A stretch of DNA of 64,000 bases from Phaeobacter sp. 22II1-1F12B. Its GTDB lineage: Bacteria; Pseudomonadota; Alphaproteobacteria; Rhodobacterales; Rhodobacteraceae. How positions within the stretch are numbered: the first letter of the stretch is position 1; each line of letters starts with the position of its first letter. This document shows, one piece after another, positions 54,641-64,000 of the stretch. A program made the position numbers and the translations under genes. A model generated the notes under the pieces. It had not been told where the DNA came from, ran no database searches, and saw only the letters and a list, made by a program, of their open reading frames with translations. The DNA lies in the NCBI RefSeq assembly GCF_002210165.1, contig NZ_AQQP01000005.1, forward strand, positions 62,001-126,000, written 5' to 3'.

Positions 54641-55975
54641 TTACCAGTTATCGCGGAACCATTTCACGGCGCGCTTGATGGAGCGCCCGGCATAGCGGTC
54701 GACCGGAATCTCGAAATCCCACCATTCGTCCTGCGGATGGGCCGCAAAGAGCGCGAGCCCCACCGCCGAGGCGAACCCCGGCCCCGTGGCCGATTGCGGC
54801 AGGCCATGAACGCGAAGCGGACGGCCAAGCCGCACCTGCTGACCAAGGATGCGGGTCGCAAGTCCGTCCAGACCCGGTGTCTGGCTGCCGCCCCCGGTCA
54901 GGACGATCTGCTGGCTTGGCAAGTGGCTGAACCCGGCCGCATCAAGACGTGCGCGGACTTCTTCGAGGATCTCTTCGACGCGGGGGCGCATGATGCCGAT
55001 CAGTTCGGCGCGGCTGACACGGCGTCGGTCGTGTTCATAATCGCCGGTATCGCCACCGATCTCGATCATCTCGCGGTCATCCATGCCGGTGGCGTGAACA
55101 CCGCCGTAAAAGGTCTTGATGCGCTCGGCATTGGCCATCGGCACGCCCAGCCCCATCGAGATGTCCTGTGTGACGTGATCGCCGCCCATACGCACGCAAT
55201 CGGCGTAGATCATGTGTTTCTTGAGGAAAATCGACACCGAGGTGGACCCGCCGCCCATATCGACGCAGGCCGCGCCCAGCTCCTGTTCGTCCTCGACCAG
55301 CGCCGAAATCCCCGCGACATAGGCAGAGTTGGCGATCCCCGCCAGTTCGAGATCGCAGCGCTTGATGCAGTGAACGAGGTTCTGGATCGCATCGCCATCC
55401 ACCGTCAGCATATGCATGTCCACGGTCAGCGACTGGCCCAGCTGGCCGCGCGGGTCGTTCAGACCGGTCCGGTTGTCGAGCGCGAAATTCACCGGCTGGG
55501 CGTGCAGCACCTCGCGCCCTGCCCCGTATTCCGGCACGTCGCAGGCGGCGAGTACGCGGGCAACCTCGTTCTCGGTAACGACGTTGCCCTCAAGTTCGAC
55601 CTCGGCATCCAGACCGTAGGACCGCGGGTTGGCGCCTGAAAAACAGGCAATGACGTGATCGACGCGCAGCTCGGCCATTTTCTGGGCGGCCTGAAGCGCG
55701 GTACGGATGGCGCGTTCGGTTTCCTGCATCGCGGTGATTTCGCCGAACTGAACTCCGCGCGAGCGTGTCGTCGCCGCGCCCACCACGCGGAAGCCCGACT
55801 GCCCGGCGAGAGCGCCGATGGAGTTGTCGTCCGACAGCTTGCTCGTCCCGTCGAACCGCAGGACCAGGCAGGCGATCTTGGAACTGCCGACATCGAGAAT
55901 CGCAATGACACCGCGTTGCAGCGCCTGCTGGCGCATCTGCCGCATCGCCCGTTGGGATTGGTAAAGATCTGTCAT
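54641..55975 (-). CDS. ftsA: Cell division protein FtsA
   Basis: 444 residues, actin-like ATPase. IAILDVGSSKIACLVLRFDG is the first phosphate loop and AACVDMGGGSTSVSIFLKK the second; VLTGGGSQTPGLDGLA is the adenosine motif. The C-terminal SIKRAVKWFRDNW is the amphipathic membrane-targeting helix. It tethers FtsZ to the inner membrane. It starts 30 bases after ftsQ. Confidence 0.97.
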   Translation of the reverse strand: MTDLYQSQRAMRQMRQQALQRGVIAILDVGSSKIACLVLRFDGTSKLSDDNSIGALAGQSGFRVVGAATTRSRGVQFGEITAMQETERAIRTALQAAQKMAELRVDHVIACFSGANPRSYGLDAEVELEGNVVTENEVARVLAACDVPEYGAGREVLHAQPVNFALDNRTGLNDPRGQLGQSLTVDMHMLTVDGDAIQNLVHCIKRCDLELAGIANSAYVAGISALVEDEQELGAACVDMGGGSTSVSIFLKKHMIYADCVRMGGDHVTQDISMGLGVPMANAERIKTFYGGVHATGMDDREMIEIGGDTGDYEHDRRRVSRAELIGIMRPRVEEILEEVRARLDAAGFSHLPSQQIVLTGGGSQTPGLDGLATRILGQQVRLGRPLRVHGLPQSATGPGFASAVGLALFAAHPQDEWWDFEIPVDRYAGRSIKRAVKWFRDNW

Positions 55976-56005
55976 CGAATACTGCCCGTTTCTTTTATTG
56001 GGGTC

Positions 56006-56926
56006 TTAGTGCCCACTTGTCTCTGCGATCCGCCGTTCGCGTTCGCGCCCGTTGATTTCCCTGATTTGCCACCAGTCCTTGACCGCCTCGGGGGTCATGC
56101 GCAGCGTGGGACGCGCCCCTATGCGCATGTCCACCACGGCCACGTCACGCGACAGCATGTCCTGTGCCTCGCTCAGCGCTATGACACGTTGCAGCGCCGA
56201 AACCGGCTGTTGCGCGGGCAGCATGATGGCCTGATCCCGGTCAAGCGCGACATCCCAGCGCCGTTCGCCGATCCGCACGATTCCGCGCATCCGGTCACCC
56301 AGCGGCTTTGCCGCTTGAAACAGGGCCAGCGCCTCGGCCACGTTCTGGTTGGCACCTTTGCCAAGGATCAGCGGCAGGTCAGGCCGTTCGGTACGGCTCG
56401 TCAGCGTGTTGATGAAGGTGCCGGTTTCATCCAGAAGGGCCAGCCCCTTACGCGAGCGCCAGATCACCACCGGCTGGCGTTCGACCACGTCCACCTGCAG
56501 CACGCCACCCGGACGGATGCGAACGATGGCCGATTTCACCGGGTCCAGCCCGGCAATCGTGTCGCGCATGGTTTCGATGTCGAGATCGAAGGAAGAGATC
56601 GGGAAATCGATGGGGAACACGGCGCGGATATCGTCGGCCAGTGCCGGCCCTGCCCCGTCGATGGCCATCAGCGAGACCATGAATTCGGGACGTTCCTCAA
56701 TGCTGGTCCGGATATCGGCGATGGTGGTCTGGATCGCCGCGCGACGGTCCGCATCGGCCAGGTAGGCGGAAACGACGGCAAAAACGAGCACGAAGGGGAT
56801 GCCGACCCGCAGCGCCATGCGGATACCGGGTGTCAGCATCCAGCGTTGGATACGATAGCTAAGCCGCGAGGGTGCCGGGTCACTGCGCTGACGGCGAACC
56901 TGTTTCGGACGCATTATCTGTCGCAT
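56006..56926 (-). CDS. ftsQ: Cell division protein FtsQ
   Basis: 306 residues: a basic cytoplasmic N-terminus, one membrane helix (VGIPFVLVFAVVSAYL, about residues 42-58), a POTRA domain (FMVSLMAIDGAGPALADDIR onward) and the FtsQ beta domain. It joins FtsB and FtsL in the divisome. I chose the ATG at 56926 because GAGGA lies about 7 bases upstream; an ATG at 56914 overlapping the ddl stop codon (TAATG) is the alternative. It overlaps ddl by 13 bases. Confidence 0.94.
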   Translation of the reverse strand: MRQIMRPKQVRRQRSDPAPSRLSYRIQRWMLTPGIRMALRVGIPFVLVFAVVSAYLADADRRAAIQTTIADIRTSIEERPEFMVSLMAIDGAGPALADDIRAVFPIDFPISSFDLDIETMRDTIAGLDPVKSAIVRIRPGGVLQVDVVERQPVVIWRSRKGLALLDETGTFINTLTSRTERPDLPLILGKGANQNVAEALALFQAAKPLGDRMRGIVRIGERRWDVALDRDQAIMLPAQQPVSALQRVIALSEAQDMLSRDVAVVDMRIGARPTLRMTPEAVKDWWQIREINGRERERRIAETSGH

Positions 56927-57834
56927 GAGGCATCCTCGACCAGCCAGCGGCAGAGCGCGCCAAAGGAATGGCCCGCGATTTCGGCCTGTTCGGGGCTGAG
57001 CGATGTGGGCGTCATGCCCGGCTGGGTGTTCACCTCGAGCAGAATGAGACCATCGGCGCCCCGGCTTTCATCCCAGCGGAAATCGGTTCTTGAAACGCCC
57101 CGGCATCCCAACGCCTGATGCGCGCGCATGGCATAGTCGAGACACAGGTCGAAGATCTCCTGCGGGATCTCGGCAGGCACCACATGGCGCGACCCGCCCG
57201 GCTTATACTTGGCGTCGTAATCGTACCAGCCGTCAGTCAGGATATCGGTGACAGTCAGAGCCTGATCGCCCATCACCGTCGTCGTCATCTCGCGCCCCGG
57301 CGCATAGGTTTCAACCATCACCTGATCGGGGATGTGATCTTCGAGCTGCGGCGGACCGTTGGCGGCCTCGTGCACGAAATAGATCCCGACCGAGGAGCCT
57401 TCGCTGTTCGGCTTTACCACGTAGGGCGGTTCGATCACGTGGCGTTGCATCACGGTGGCCTTGTCCTCGAGCACCGAATGCACGACCGGCAGACCCGCAT
57501 TGGCGAAAGCCGCCTTTGAGCGTTGCTTGTCCATCGCCAGCGCCGAAGCCAGCACACCGGAATGGGTATAGGGGATGCGGAGCCATTCGAGCATTCCCTG
57601 CACGCAGCCGTCCTCGCCCCAGCGCCCGTGCAGCGCGTTGAAGACGACATCGGGGGCGACCTCGATCAGCCGTGCGGCCAGATCTGCAGCCGCGTCGATC
57701 TCGACGACCTCGTATCCTTCGCCCCTAAGTGCGGTAGCGCATTCGCGCCCCGAGGACAGGGACACCTCGCGCTCGGCCGAGAGTCCGCCCATCAATACCG
57801 CCACTTTCCGGGGTGTCCTGCTCGACTGACCCAA
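56914..57834 (-). CDS. ddl: D-alanine--D-alanine ligase
   Basis: 306 residues. VAVLMGGLSAEREVSLSSGR is the N-terminal signature, VVKPNSEGSSVGIYFV the ATP-grasp loop and LILLEVNTQPGMTPTSL the metal/substrate end. It makes D-Ala-D-Ala for peptidoglycan precursors. No ATG fits the start: the frame opens with TTG at 57849 and 57834 or a later GTG. The TTG at 57834 is preferred because GAGG lies 9 bases upstream and the resulting GQSSRTPRKVAV start matches relatives. Confidence 0.93.
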   Translation of the reverse strand: MGQSSRTPRKVAVLMGGLSAEREVSLSSGRECATALRGEGYEVVEIDAAADLAARLIEVAPDVVFNALHGRWGEDGCVQGMLEWLRIPYTHSGVLASALAMDKQRSKAAFANAGLPVVHSVLEDKATVMQRHVIEPPYVVKPNSEGSSVGIYFVHEAANGPPQLEDHIPDQVMVETYAPGREMTTTVMGDQALTVTDILTDGWYDYDAKYKPGGSRHVVPAEIPQEIFDLCLDYAMRAHQALGCRGVSRTDFRWDESRGADGLILLEVNTQPGMTPTSLSPEQAEIAGHSFGALCRWLVEDASCDR

Positions 57835-57946
57835 CGTGAAGTGCCTCAATGTTCCGCGGGCCTATATTGACCCTTTCGGTTGGTTTCCTGCTGTGACGCG
57901 CCCGGAATTCTGCCTGATTTTATGGACGCGCCGAGGAAGGGAATGC

Positions 57947-58870
57947 TTACGGATCACCGACCCGCATGATTTCCCACTCTAGCGTTATGCCACTGGACTC
58001 GTAAACCTTTTTTCGCACGTCTTCGCCAAGTGATTCGAGATCTGCGGCTGTTGCGTTGCCAGTGTTGATCAGGAAATTGGGGTGTTTCTCGCTCATCTGT
58101 GCGCCGCCAAGCCGGGCGCCGCGCAATCCCGCGTCGTCGATAACCTTCCACGCCTTGAGTTCATGGGTGTCATCGGCGCGGCCCGTCGAGGAAAATCCGG
58201 CCGGGTTGCGAAAGGTGGAGCCGGCGGTGCGGTCTTTGGTGGGCTGCGAGGCATCGCGCCGTTCAAGCTGCTCCTGCATCAGCGCGTGCAGTTCTTCCGG
58301 GTCGCCCGCATCGCCCTTGAGCGTGGCCGAAATCAGCACCGCGCCCGCTGGCAAGGTGGAATGGCGATAGCCAAAGGAGAGATCTCCCGGCGTCAGCGTC
58401 ACGATTTGCCCGTCGCGGGTGATGGCCGTGGCCGAGACCAGAACATCCGCCATATAGCGCCCGTAACAGCCCGCGTTCATGCGCATCGCGCCGCCGATCG
58501 AACCGGGGATGGTGCGCAGAAAGGTGAGATCCACGCCCTGATCCGCCGCCTTGCGCGCCACATGTGAATCGAGCGCCGCCGCGCCTGCGGTGACCGTCTG
58601 CCCGTCGATCTCGATCCCGTTGAAGCCACGCCCCAGCCGGATCACCACGCCACGCAGACCACCGTCCCGCACGATCAGATTGGACCCGACGCCCATCGGG
58701 AAGACCGGGATGGCGGGGTCGAGCTGCGCGAGGAAATCGGCAAGATCCTCGGCATCGGCGGGCTGGAACAGCCAGTCCGCAGGCCCGCCGACGCGCAACC
58801 ATGTCAGGTCGGAGAGCGAGCGGGAGGGCGTGAGCCTGCCTCGGGGTGTGGGGAGGTCTGGAAGGGACAC
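57947..58870 (-). CDS. murB: UDP-N-acetylenolpyruvoylglucosamine reductase
   Basis: 307 residues from a GTG at 58870; longer frames reach into the intergenic repeat and are unlikely. FAD-binding features are [15 protein letters not shown] and [15 protein letters not shown], and AGSTFRNP carries the catalytic serine. It reduces the enolpyruvyl group to form UDP-MurNAc. No Shine-Dalgarno sequence is strong, so the start is moderately certain. The 112-base gap to ddl has nothing else. Confidence 0.94.
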   Translation of the reverse strand: MSLPDLPTPRGRLTPSRSLSDLTWLRVGGPADWLFQPADAEDLADFLAQLDPAIPVFPMGVGSNLIVRDGGLRGVVIRLGRGFNGIEIDGQTVTAGAAALDSHVARKAADQGVDLTFLRTIPGSIGGAMRMNAGCYGRYMADVLVSATAITRDGQIVTLTPGDLSFGYRHSTLPAGAVLISATLKGDAGDPEELHALMQEQLERRDASQPTKDRTAGSTFRNPAGFSSTGRADDTHELKAWKVIDDAGLRGARLGGAQMSEKHPNFLINTGNATAADLESLGEDVRKKVYESSGITLEWEIMRVGDP

Positions 58871-58976
58871 GGCGGATCTTTCACTTCGGATCGGTTGCGC
58901 CTTCCCTACACCGGATGGGCGCGGGATTGCCAGTGGGAGCTGTGCCGTGTCTTGCCGTATGAGGCTGGCGTCGGAA

Positions 58977-59038
58977 GGGGCTCTGCCCCGCCGCCCTGCG
59001 GGCGACTCCCCGGGATATTTTGGACCCAAAGAAGGGGT
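58977..59038 (+). repeat. Dispersed intergenic repeat, copy C (double hairpin)
   Basis: Hairpins 58977-58981 with 58985-58989 and 58992-58996 with 59000-59004, then CTCCCCGGGATATTT and AAAGAAGGGG. The order and key words match copies A and B. It lies between murB and the first DUF2484 gene, in the opposite sense to the cluster. Confidence 0.65.
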
Positions 59039-59039
59039 G

Positions 59040-59309
59040 TCAGGATTTCGATGCTTCGCCGGAATCGCGGGTGCGGCGTTTGATCCAGCGGGTGAGGTAG
59101 ATGACGGGCCAGCGCAGGACGCTCATCCCCATGACGAGGATCAGCAGGCCGATCAGGGGGCCGTTCTGCCAGGTGACATAGCCCAGGATCGGGATGCCGA
59201 TGGCGATGAGTACATAGGCCGCGCGCCAGTGGTAGTCGCGGCTGGGCAGCATGGCGATCACGTTGGCCGCGAGCGCCCAAAGGGCGGCGAGGATCAGCGA
59301 AAGGCTCAT
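59040..59309 (-). CDS. DUF2484 family membrane protein (downstream copy)
   Basis: 89 residues with three hydrophobic segments ([53 protein letters not shown]) and a basic tail. Its ATG overlaps the stop of the other DUF2484 gene by 4 bases. The family is found in the murB-murC interval of Rhodobacterales and has no known role; location suggests a part in envelope synthesis or division. Confidence 0.85.
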   Translation of the reverse strand: MSLSLILAALWALAANVIAMLPSRDYHWRAAYVLIAIGIPILGYVTWQNGPLIGLLILVMGMSVLRWPVIYLTRWIKRRTRDSGEASKS

Positions 59310-59560
59310 TCCGGCACCCCGGTTTCCTGTCCGCGCCATTTGCGCCAGAAGTAGCGCAGCGGGTGGCGGAACATCGAGAGAAAGCCGGCCAAGCCGGCGA
59401 TGCCCGCGAGCCATCCGAATTCGAGTGTGATTGCCCCGATCAGGGCCGGGGCGGCGATCAGCAGCGCCAGACCGGGGATCATCTGGAGCCGCATCGGCAG
59501 GAGGGCGACGGCGGTGGCGGCGAAGACCCAGAGAACCGCAACAAGGATGACGGCGTTCAC
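59306..59560 (-). CDS. DUF2484 family membrane protein (upstream copy)
   Basis: 84 residues from a GTG at 59560, preferred over the GTG at 59569 because GGGAG lies about 7 bases upstream. Three hydrophobic segments (ILVAVLWVFAATAVALLPM, PGLALLIAAPALIGAITL, WLAGIAGLAGFLSMF) and the basic end RYFWRKWRG align with the next gene, so the two are tandem paralogues. Translation of both is coupled (ATGA). Confidence 0.82.
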   Translation of the reverse strand: MNAVILVAVLWVFAATAVALLPMRLQMIPGLALLIAAPALIGAITLEFGWLAGIAGLAGFLSMFRHPLRYFWRKWRGQETGVPE

Positions 59561-59654
59561 TGGTCGCACTCCCGCTGCTGCGGCCCGTGCGCCGTGGCGT
59601 GCGCATGGTTTACGCCCTGCAAGGCCTGGCGCGAGGAGTTGACCGCCCCCGGCA

Positions 59655-61076
59655 CTAGGCTTCTTTCAGCCGCGCGGGGAGCGCGTTGGCCCAGGTGCTG
59701 ATCGTCCCTGCCCCAAGGCAGACCACCATGTCGCCGGGTTTCGCCTGTTCGCGGACCAGTCGCGTCAGGTCTTCCTCGGAGACGATCGCGCGGGCGTGAC
59801 GGTGGCCGTGTCGGATCAGGCCTGCCACGAGATCGTCGCGCGAGGCGCCGGGGATCGGATCTTCGCCTGCTGCGTAGACCTCGGCGATGGCGACCACATC
59901 CGCCTCGTTGAAGCAGCTGCAGAAATCGTCGAAGAGCGAGGAGAGGCGCGAGTAGCGGTGCGGCTGGTGCACGGCGATGACGCGGCCCTCGGTCGCCTGG
60001 CGCGCGGCTTTCAGAACGGCGGCGATTTCCACCGGGTGGTGGCCGTAGTCGTCGATGATGGTGACGCCCTCGACCTCGCCCACGCGGGTAAAGCGGCGAT
60101 TAACGCCTGAGAAAGCGGCCAGCGCGGCGCGGATTTCCTCGGCCTTCATGCCAAGGTGACGCGCGACGGCGACCGCCGAGAGCGCGTTGGAAACGTTGTG
60201 ATCGCCGGGCATCGGCAGGGAGCAGTCTTCGATCACCATTTCATCGGCCTGAAGCGCGATGTCGAAATGGGCGACGCCGTTCTCGTATTTCAGGTTCACC
60301 GCGCGCACATCGGCCTGGGCGTTGAAACCGTAGGTGACGACGCGGCGGTCGGTGATCCGGCCAACGAGACGCTGGACCTCTTCGTGATCGGTGCAGCAGA
60401 CCGCCAGACCATAGAAAGGGATGTTCGAGACGAAATCGTAGAACCCGTCGCGCAGAGCATCGAAACTGCCCCAGTGCTCCATATGCTCGGGGTCGATATT
60501 GGTGACGATGGCGATGGTGGCGGGCAGACGGTTGAAGGTACCGTCGGATTCATCGGCTTCGACGACCATCCATTCGCCCTCGCCCAGCCGCGCGTTCGAC
60601 CCGTAGGCGTGGATGATGCCGCCGTTGACCACGGTCGGGTCGAAATTGCCCGCGTCTAGCAGTGTCGCGACCATGGTTGTCGTGGTGGTCTTGCCGTGGG
60701 TTCCTGCCACGGCCACGTTGGATTTGAGCCGCATCAACTCGGCCAGCATTTCGGCGCGACGCACGACAGGCAGGCCACGGCGACGGGCCTCGTCCAGCTC
60801 GGCATTGCCGGTCTTGATCGCGGACGAGATCACGACGACCTCGGCGTTTTCGAGGTTCTCGGCCTTTTGACCTTCGAAGATGGTGGCGCCAAGCTGTTCC
60901 AGACGCTGGGTGATCTTGGAGGCCTTAAGGTCAGAGCCTTGCACCGTGTAGCCGTGATCGAGCAGCACTTCGGCGATGCCGGACATGCCGATGCCACCGA
61001 TCCCGACGAAGTGAATCGGGCCGATATCGAGAGGGAGTTTGGTTGCAGCTTGCATGATCAGGCTTCCATCCATCAT
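59655..61076 (-). CDS. murC: UDP-N-acetylmuramate--L-alanine ligase
   Basis: 473 residues. The N-terminal [19 protein letters not shown] motif binds the UDP part, [18 protein letters not shown] is the ATP loop, and [12 protein letters not shown]-like and the C-terminal Mur ligase domain follow. It adds the first L-Ala to UDP-MurNAc. AAGGAAGGA 6 bases upstream supports the ATG at 61076; an ATG at 61055 gives the start more usual for relatives. It follows murG after 21 bases. Confidence 0.95.
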   Translation of the reverse strand: MMDGSLIMQAATKLPLDIGPIHFVGIGGIGMSGIAEVLLDHGYTVQGSDLKASKITQRLEQLGATIFEGQKAENLENAEVVVISSAIKTGNAELDEARRRGLPVVRRAEMLAELMRLKSNVAVAGTHGKTTTTTMVATLLDAGNFDPTVVNGGIIHAYGSNARLGEGEWMVVEADESDGTFNRLPATIAIVTNIDPEHMEHWGSFDALRDGFYDFVSNIPFYGLAVCCTDHEEVQRLVGRITDRRVVTYGFNAQADVRAVNLKYENGVAHFDIALQADEMVIEDCSLPMPGDHNVSNALSAVAVARHLGMKAEEIRAALAAFSGVNRRFTRVGEVEGVTIIDDYGHHPVEIAAVLKAARQATEGRVIAVHQPHRYSRLSSLFDDFCSCFNEADVVAIAEVYAAGEDPIPGASRDDLVAGLIRHGHRHARAIVSEEDLTRLVREQAKPGDMVVCLGAGTISTWANALPARLKEA

Positions 61077-61097
61077 TTCATATCCTTCCTTCCGGGC

Positions 61098-62189
61098 TCA
61101 GCGTTCTTTGGCAAGGGAATCGACAAGGGCGACAAGACGTTCCGTTGCATCCGGCGCGCCGACGGAAAGGGCGGCGTTGGCCATTTGCAACGAGGCGGCG
61201 GGGTTTTCAAGCAGACTCGTGATCTGCGCGGTGAGGGATTCCGCGTTGAGCAAGCGCTCGGGGATCAGGATCGCCGCGCCCGCATCGACCAGCCCGCGCG
61301 CATTGGCGGTCTGGTGATCGCCCGCAGCCGCGGCAAAGGGGATCAGGATCGAGGGCCGCCCGATCACCGTCAGATCGGCAATGGAAGACGCCCCCGCGCG
61401 CGAGATCACCAGCTGCGCCTCGGCCATGCGGCTGGGGATATCCGTGAAGAAGGTCTTTACGTCGGCGCGGATGTCGGCCTCGGCATAGGCCTCGGTGACC
61501 CGCTCCACATCTTCGGCCCGCGCCTGATGGCTGACGCGCAGGTTGCTGCGCATCGGCTCTGGCAGGCGGGTGATCGCCTCGGGCACTACGTCGGAGAGGA
61601 TGCGCGCGCCCTGCGATCCGCCCATGACCAGCAGCGACATCGGATAGTCGCCGGGCGGGATATAGCTTGCCCCTGCCCGGTCGAGCACGGCGCCGCGCAC
61701 CGGGTTGCCGGTATGCACGCCATGGGCCGTCGGCGGCAGCTTGGTCGGTTTGACGCCACAGGCCACATGGGCCACGCGCGAAGCGAAGATTTCGTTGACG
61801 CGGCCAAGCACGCCATTCTGTTCATGGATCATGCGCGGCAGTTTCAACAGGGTCGCGGCGGCAAGCGCCGGGATCGACGGGTAGCCGCCAAAGCCCACGA
61901 CAACCGCAGGCTTGTCACGGAACATCCGCCATGCCGAGGCGATGACGCCCACAGCGATGCGCGGCGCGACCATGGCGCGTTGCATCGCCCCGCCGCGCGC
62001 GAAAGTGGCGCTGGCGACCTCGACGATTTCGGTCTCTTCGGGGAAAGCGCCCGTGTAGCGCGCGCCGCGAGCATCCGTCGACAGGCGCACGCGCCAGCCG
62101 CGTTTCAGCATGGCTTCGGCCAGCGCCTGCGCCGGGAACATGTGCCCGCCGGTGCCGCCTGCGGCGATAATCAGCAAGGGTTGGCTCAT
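61098..62189 (-). CDS. murG: UDP-N-acetylglucosamine transferase MurG
   Basis: 363 residues, GT28 family. [23 protein letters not shown] is the N-terminal glycine loop, [16 protein letters not shown] the central one and [27 protein letters not shown] the UDP-binding region (shown in parts). It adds GlcNAc to lipid I, forming lipid II at the inner face of the membrane. The ATG overlaps the ftsW stop codon by 4 bases. Confidence 0.97.
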   Translation of the reverse strand: MSQPLLIIAAGGTGGHMFPAQALAEAMLKRGWRVRLSTDARGARYTGAFPEETEIVEVASATFARGGAMQRAMVAPRIAVGVIASAWRMFRDKPAVVVGFGGYPSIPALAAATLLKLPRMIHEQNGVLGRVNEIFASRVAHVACGVKPTKLPPTAHGVHTGNPVRGAVLDRAGASYIPPGDYPMSLLVMGGSQGARILSDVVPEAITRLPEPMRSNLRVSHQARAEDVERVTEAYAEADIRADVKTFFTDIPSRMAEAQLVISRAGASSIADLTVIGRPSILIPFAAAAGDHQTANARGLVDAGAAILIPERLLNAESLTAQITSLLENPAASLQMANAALSVGAPDATERLVALVDSLAKER

Positions 62190-63352
62190 CTGGCGCGACC
62201 ACGCAGAATATCGGCGATCTCACCCTGCGGGCGCGAGCGGGTAAAGGCGAGCAGCATGCCCAGCGCGATGCCCCCGGCGATCAGGGACGAGCCGCCGTAG
62301 CTGACGAACGGCAAAGTCATGCCCTTTGCGGGCAGCAGACGAACGGCTACGCCCATGTTGATCATCGCCTGCACACCAAAGATGCAGGCCAGCCCGGTTC
62401 CGGCGAGGCGAATGAAAGGATCGCGTTCACGCATCAGCCGGAACAGCGAGCGGGTGACGATCAGCGCGTAGAGAGAGATGATGACCAGCACGAGGATCAG
62501 CCCGTATTCCTCGGCCGCCACGGCAATGATAAAATCCGTGTGCGCATCGGGCAGCGACCATTTCACCTGCCCCTCTCCCACGCCTACGCCAAAGAGACCG
62601 CCTTCGCGGATCGCGTTGGTGGCATAGCCAAGCTGTGTCGTCGGGTCGAGATCGGGGGAGAGGAATCCGTCGATCCGGCGGGCAAAGTGTTCGGAATTGG
62701 AATAGGCGACGGTACCGCCCAGAACCACCAGCCCCGCCATACCGACCAGCAGAACCATTGGCGCGCCGGCCACGAAATACATTACGCCCCAGCCGAACAT
62801 CACAAGGCAGGCCTGTCCGAAATCGGGCTGCATCGCCAGCATCAACACGATGGCGACGCAGAGCGAAAAGGACCAGAGTTTGCCCGGAGGTCCGTTGATT
62901 TCCTGACTGGCGGCCAGCATCCACGCAGCGGCCACGATGAAGCCGGGTTTAAGGAATTCCGACGGCTGGACGCTTGCAAATCCAAGGCTGTACCAGCGCA
63001 TCGCGCCCTTGCCGAAATCGGTGCCCAGAAACGGCAGCAGCGCGACCGCGACAAACGCGCCGAGGAAGCCGACCACCGCAAGGCGGCGCACCATCACCGG
63101 CGACATCATCGAGGTGAGCAGCATGACGATCAGCGCAAGGCCGCCGAACATCGCCTGACGCTGCACGTAGTGGAAAGGTTCAAGCCCGTTGCGCGCGGCA
63201 AGCGGCGGAGAAGAGGCGAGACCAAGAAGCAGCCCGATGACAAACAGCCCCAGCACGCAGGACATCGACCATTTGTCGAGCGTCCGCCACCATTTTGGAA
63301 CAATTGGTTCGCCGCCCCGTTCAGGGACAGCGCCATACACCATCTCAGTCAT
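62186..63352 (-). CDS. ftsW: Septal peptidoglycan polymerase FtsW
   Basis: 388 residues with ten membrane segments, SEDS family. The conserved parts include [23 protein letters not shown] (residues about 105-125, in two stretches), [12 protein letters not shown] and the ending [24 protein letters not shown]. It works with FtsI to polymerise septal peptidoglycan. It heads the minus-strand cluster in this window; the promoter must lie in the 132-base gap to the divergent flavoprotein gene. Confidence 0.96.
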   Translation of the reverse strand: MTEMVYGAVPERGGEPIVPKWWRTLDKWSMSCVLGLFVIGLLLGLASSPPLAARNGLEPFHYVQRQAMFGGLALIVMLLTSMMSPVMVRRLAVVGFLGAFVAVALLPFLGTDFGKGAMRWYSLGFASVQPSEFLKPGFIVAAAWMLAASQEINGPPGKLWSFSLCVAIVLMLAMQPDFGQACLVMFGWGVMYFVAGAPMVLLVGMAGLVVLGGTVAYSNSEHFARRIDGFLSPDLDPTTQLGYATNAIREGGLFGVGVGEGQVKWSLPDAHTDFIIAVAAEEYGLILVLVIISLYALIVTRSLFRLMRERDPFIRLAGTGLACIFGVQAMINMGVAVRLLPAKGMTLPFVSYGGSSLIAGGIALGMLLAFTRSRPQGEIADILRGRAR

Positions 63353-63484
63353 GGTTCCCGCCGTTTATATCTGCCTCAATGCGCCCCTTTTCGGGGTCTC
63401 AACCTTAAGGCTACATCGAAAATTCCGATGCCGCCAGCCTCTTCCTCTTGCCATACCCATGAAATCGCGCGACAGCGCGGGCAG

Positions 63485-64000
63485 ATGAGACGTGAAACGA
63501 TCATAATCGGTGCCGGTGCCGCCGGAATGATGTGTGCCGCCCATGCCGGGCCGGACACGCTGGTCATCGACCATGCCCGCAATCCGGGCGAAAAGATCCG
63601 TATTTCGGGCGGCGGTCGCTGCAATTTCACCAATATGTACGCCGCGCCGGAAAACTTTCTGTCGCAGAACCCGCATTTCGCCAAATCGGCGCTGGCGCGT
63701 TACACACAGTGGGATTTCATCGATCTTGTCACGCGCCACGGGATCGCCTGGCATGAAAAGACGCTGGGGCAGTTGTTCTGCGATGGCAAGGCGACCCAGA
63801 TCATCCGGATGCTGAGGGATGAGATGGAAAAGACCGGGGCCGAGCTGTGGCTGCACACGGCGGTGATCTCGGTGCGTCATGGCCCCGAGGGGTTCACGCT
63901 CGACCTCGACCGCGACGGAAAGCGCGTTTCGATCACGTGTCACAACCTTGTTCTGGCCACCGGCGGCAAGTCGATCCCCAAGATGGGCGCGACGGGCCTT
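63485..64000 (+). CDS. BaiN/HI0933 family FAD-dependent oxidoreductase (3' truncated)
   Basis: First 172 residues of a flavoprotein cut by the window edge. The dinucleotide-binding motif IIIGAGAAGMMCAAHAG at the N-terminus, EKIRISGGGRCNFTN near residue 40 and NLVLATGGKSIPKMGATG at the end are hallmarks of this family (about 390 residues in full). Members include BaiN and RNA-modifying RdsA-type enzymes, so the substrate is uncertain. It diverges from ftsW, with a weak ribosome-binding site before the ATG at 63485. Confidence 0.9.
   Translation, partial: MRRETIIIGAGAAGMMCAAHAGPDTLVIDHARNPGEKIRISGGGRCNFTNMYAAPENFLSQNPHFAKSALARYTQWDFIDLVTRHGIAWHEKTLGQLFCDGKATQIIRMLRDEMEKTGAELWLHTAVISVRHGPEGFTLDLDRDGKRVSITCHNLVLATGGKSIPKMGATGL

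Noticed and set aside
54629-54643. TTAA-N7-TTTA as a CtrA box for ftsZ
   Set aside because: The second half deviates from TTAA, it overlaps the ftsA stop codon and lies over 400 bases from ftsZ.
60696-62300. Plus-strand open frame of 534 codons opposite murC and murG
   Set aside because: Both murC and murG are intact on the minus strand; this is a GC-driven shadow.
1-64000. tRNA, rRNA, CRISPR, insertion sequences, prophage
   Set aside because: No TTC-arm tRNA patterns in the gaps, no spaced repeat arrays, no transposase or phage proteins, and base composition is even apart from a few intergenic regions.

Overview
The window is high-GC, almost fully coding DNA from an alphaproteobacterium, most likely a Roseobacter-clade member of the Rhodobacteraceae. 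Supporting signs are a division/cell-wall cluster carrying DUF2484 genes beside murB and murC, cobS and cobT of aerobic cobaltochelatase, a perfect TTAA-N7-TTAA CtrA-type box, Tat-exported transporter and molybdo-enzyme proteins, and many translationally coupled ABC-transporter operons. I see no rRNA or tRNA gene, no CRISPR array, no insertion sequence and no prophage. The genus assignment is inference from gene content.

Layout. 1-3009: end of a peptide/nickel-type ABC operon (binding protein, two permeases). 3129-5418: a YeeE/YedE membrane protein converging on a DUF3422 protein. 5539-8944: a TetR regulator divergent from a two-gene periplasmic molybdenum hydroxylase of the isoquinoline 1-oxidoreductase type, with an operator-like repeat region between. 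8966-16364: a GntR/FCD regulator coupled to an acetyltransferase, divergent from a polyamine-type ABC operon that ends in an Asp/Glu/hydantoin-type racemase, followed by a convergent PuuD-like gamma-glutamyl hydrolase. 16443-19054: malate synthase G with its GlcG partner. 19244-24800: small membrane protein, aminopeptidase N, a short-chain dehydrogenase and two unknown proteins. 24870-29045: gatB, a thioesterase, a DUF4177 protein, bolA and a J-domain protein. 29132-30431: an RND/HlyD-type adaptor without a pump and a small secreted protein. 30600-34583: a complete siderophore-type ABC importer with a divergent DUF2218 gene. 34903-35451: a low-complexity protein behind the CtrA-type box. 35548-38092: cytochrome bd-type oxidase with its DUF2474 miniprotein. 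38325-38888: a secreted fasciclin protein. 39158-43179: cobS and cobT, separated by a terminator and two tandem paralogous small exported proteins of unknown function. 43375-48782: aminopeptidase P, a DUF427 protein, a ClC chloride protein and a PLP-dependent decarboxylase.

48789-63352 is one long minus-strand block, read from high to low coordinates: ftsW, murG, murC, two DUF2484 genes, murB, ddl, ftsQ, ftsA, ftsZ, lpxC, bamD, recN. It covers lipid II synthesis and flipping, divisome assembly, lipid A synthesis, outer-membrane protein assembly and recombination repair. A truncated BaiN-like flavoprotein gene diverges from ftsW at the right edge.

Most functions are routine. The least explained items are the tandem paralogue pair inside the cobS-cobT interval, the CtrA-box low-complexity protein, the tandem DUF2484 genes, the N-terminal Cys/His segment of the J-domain protein, and a hairpin-containing intergenic repeat present three times (13011, 15508, 58977).
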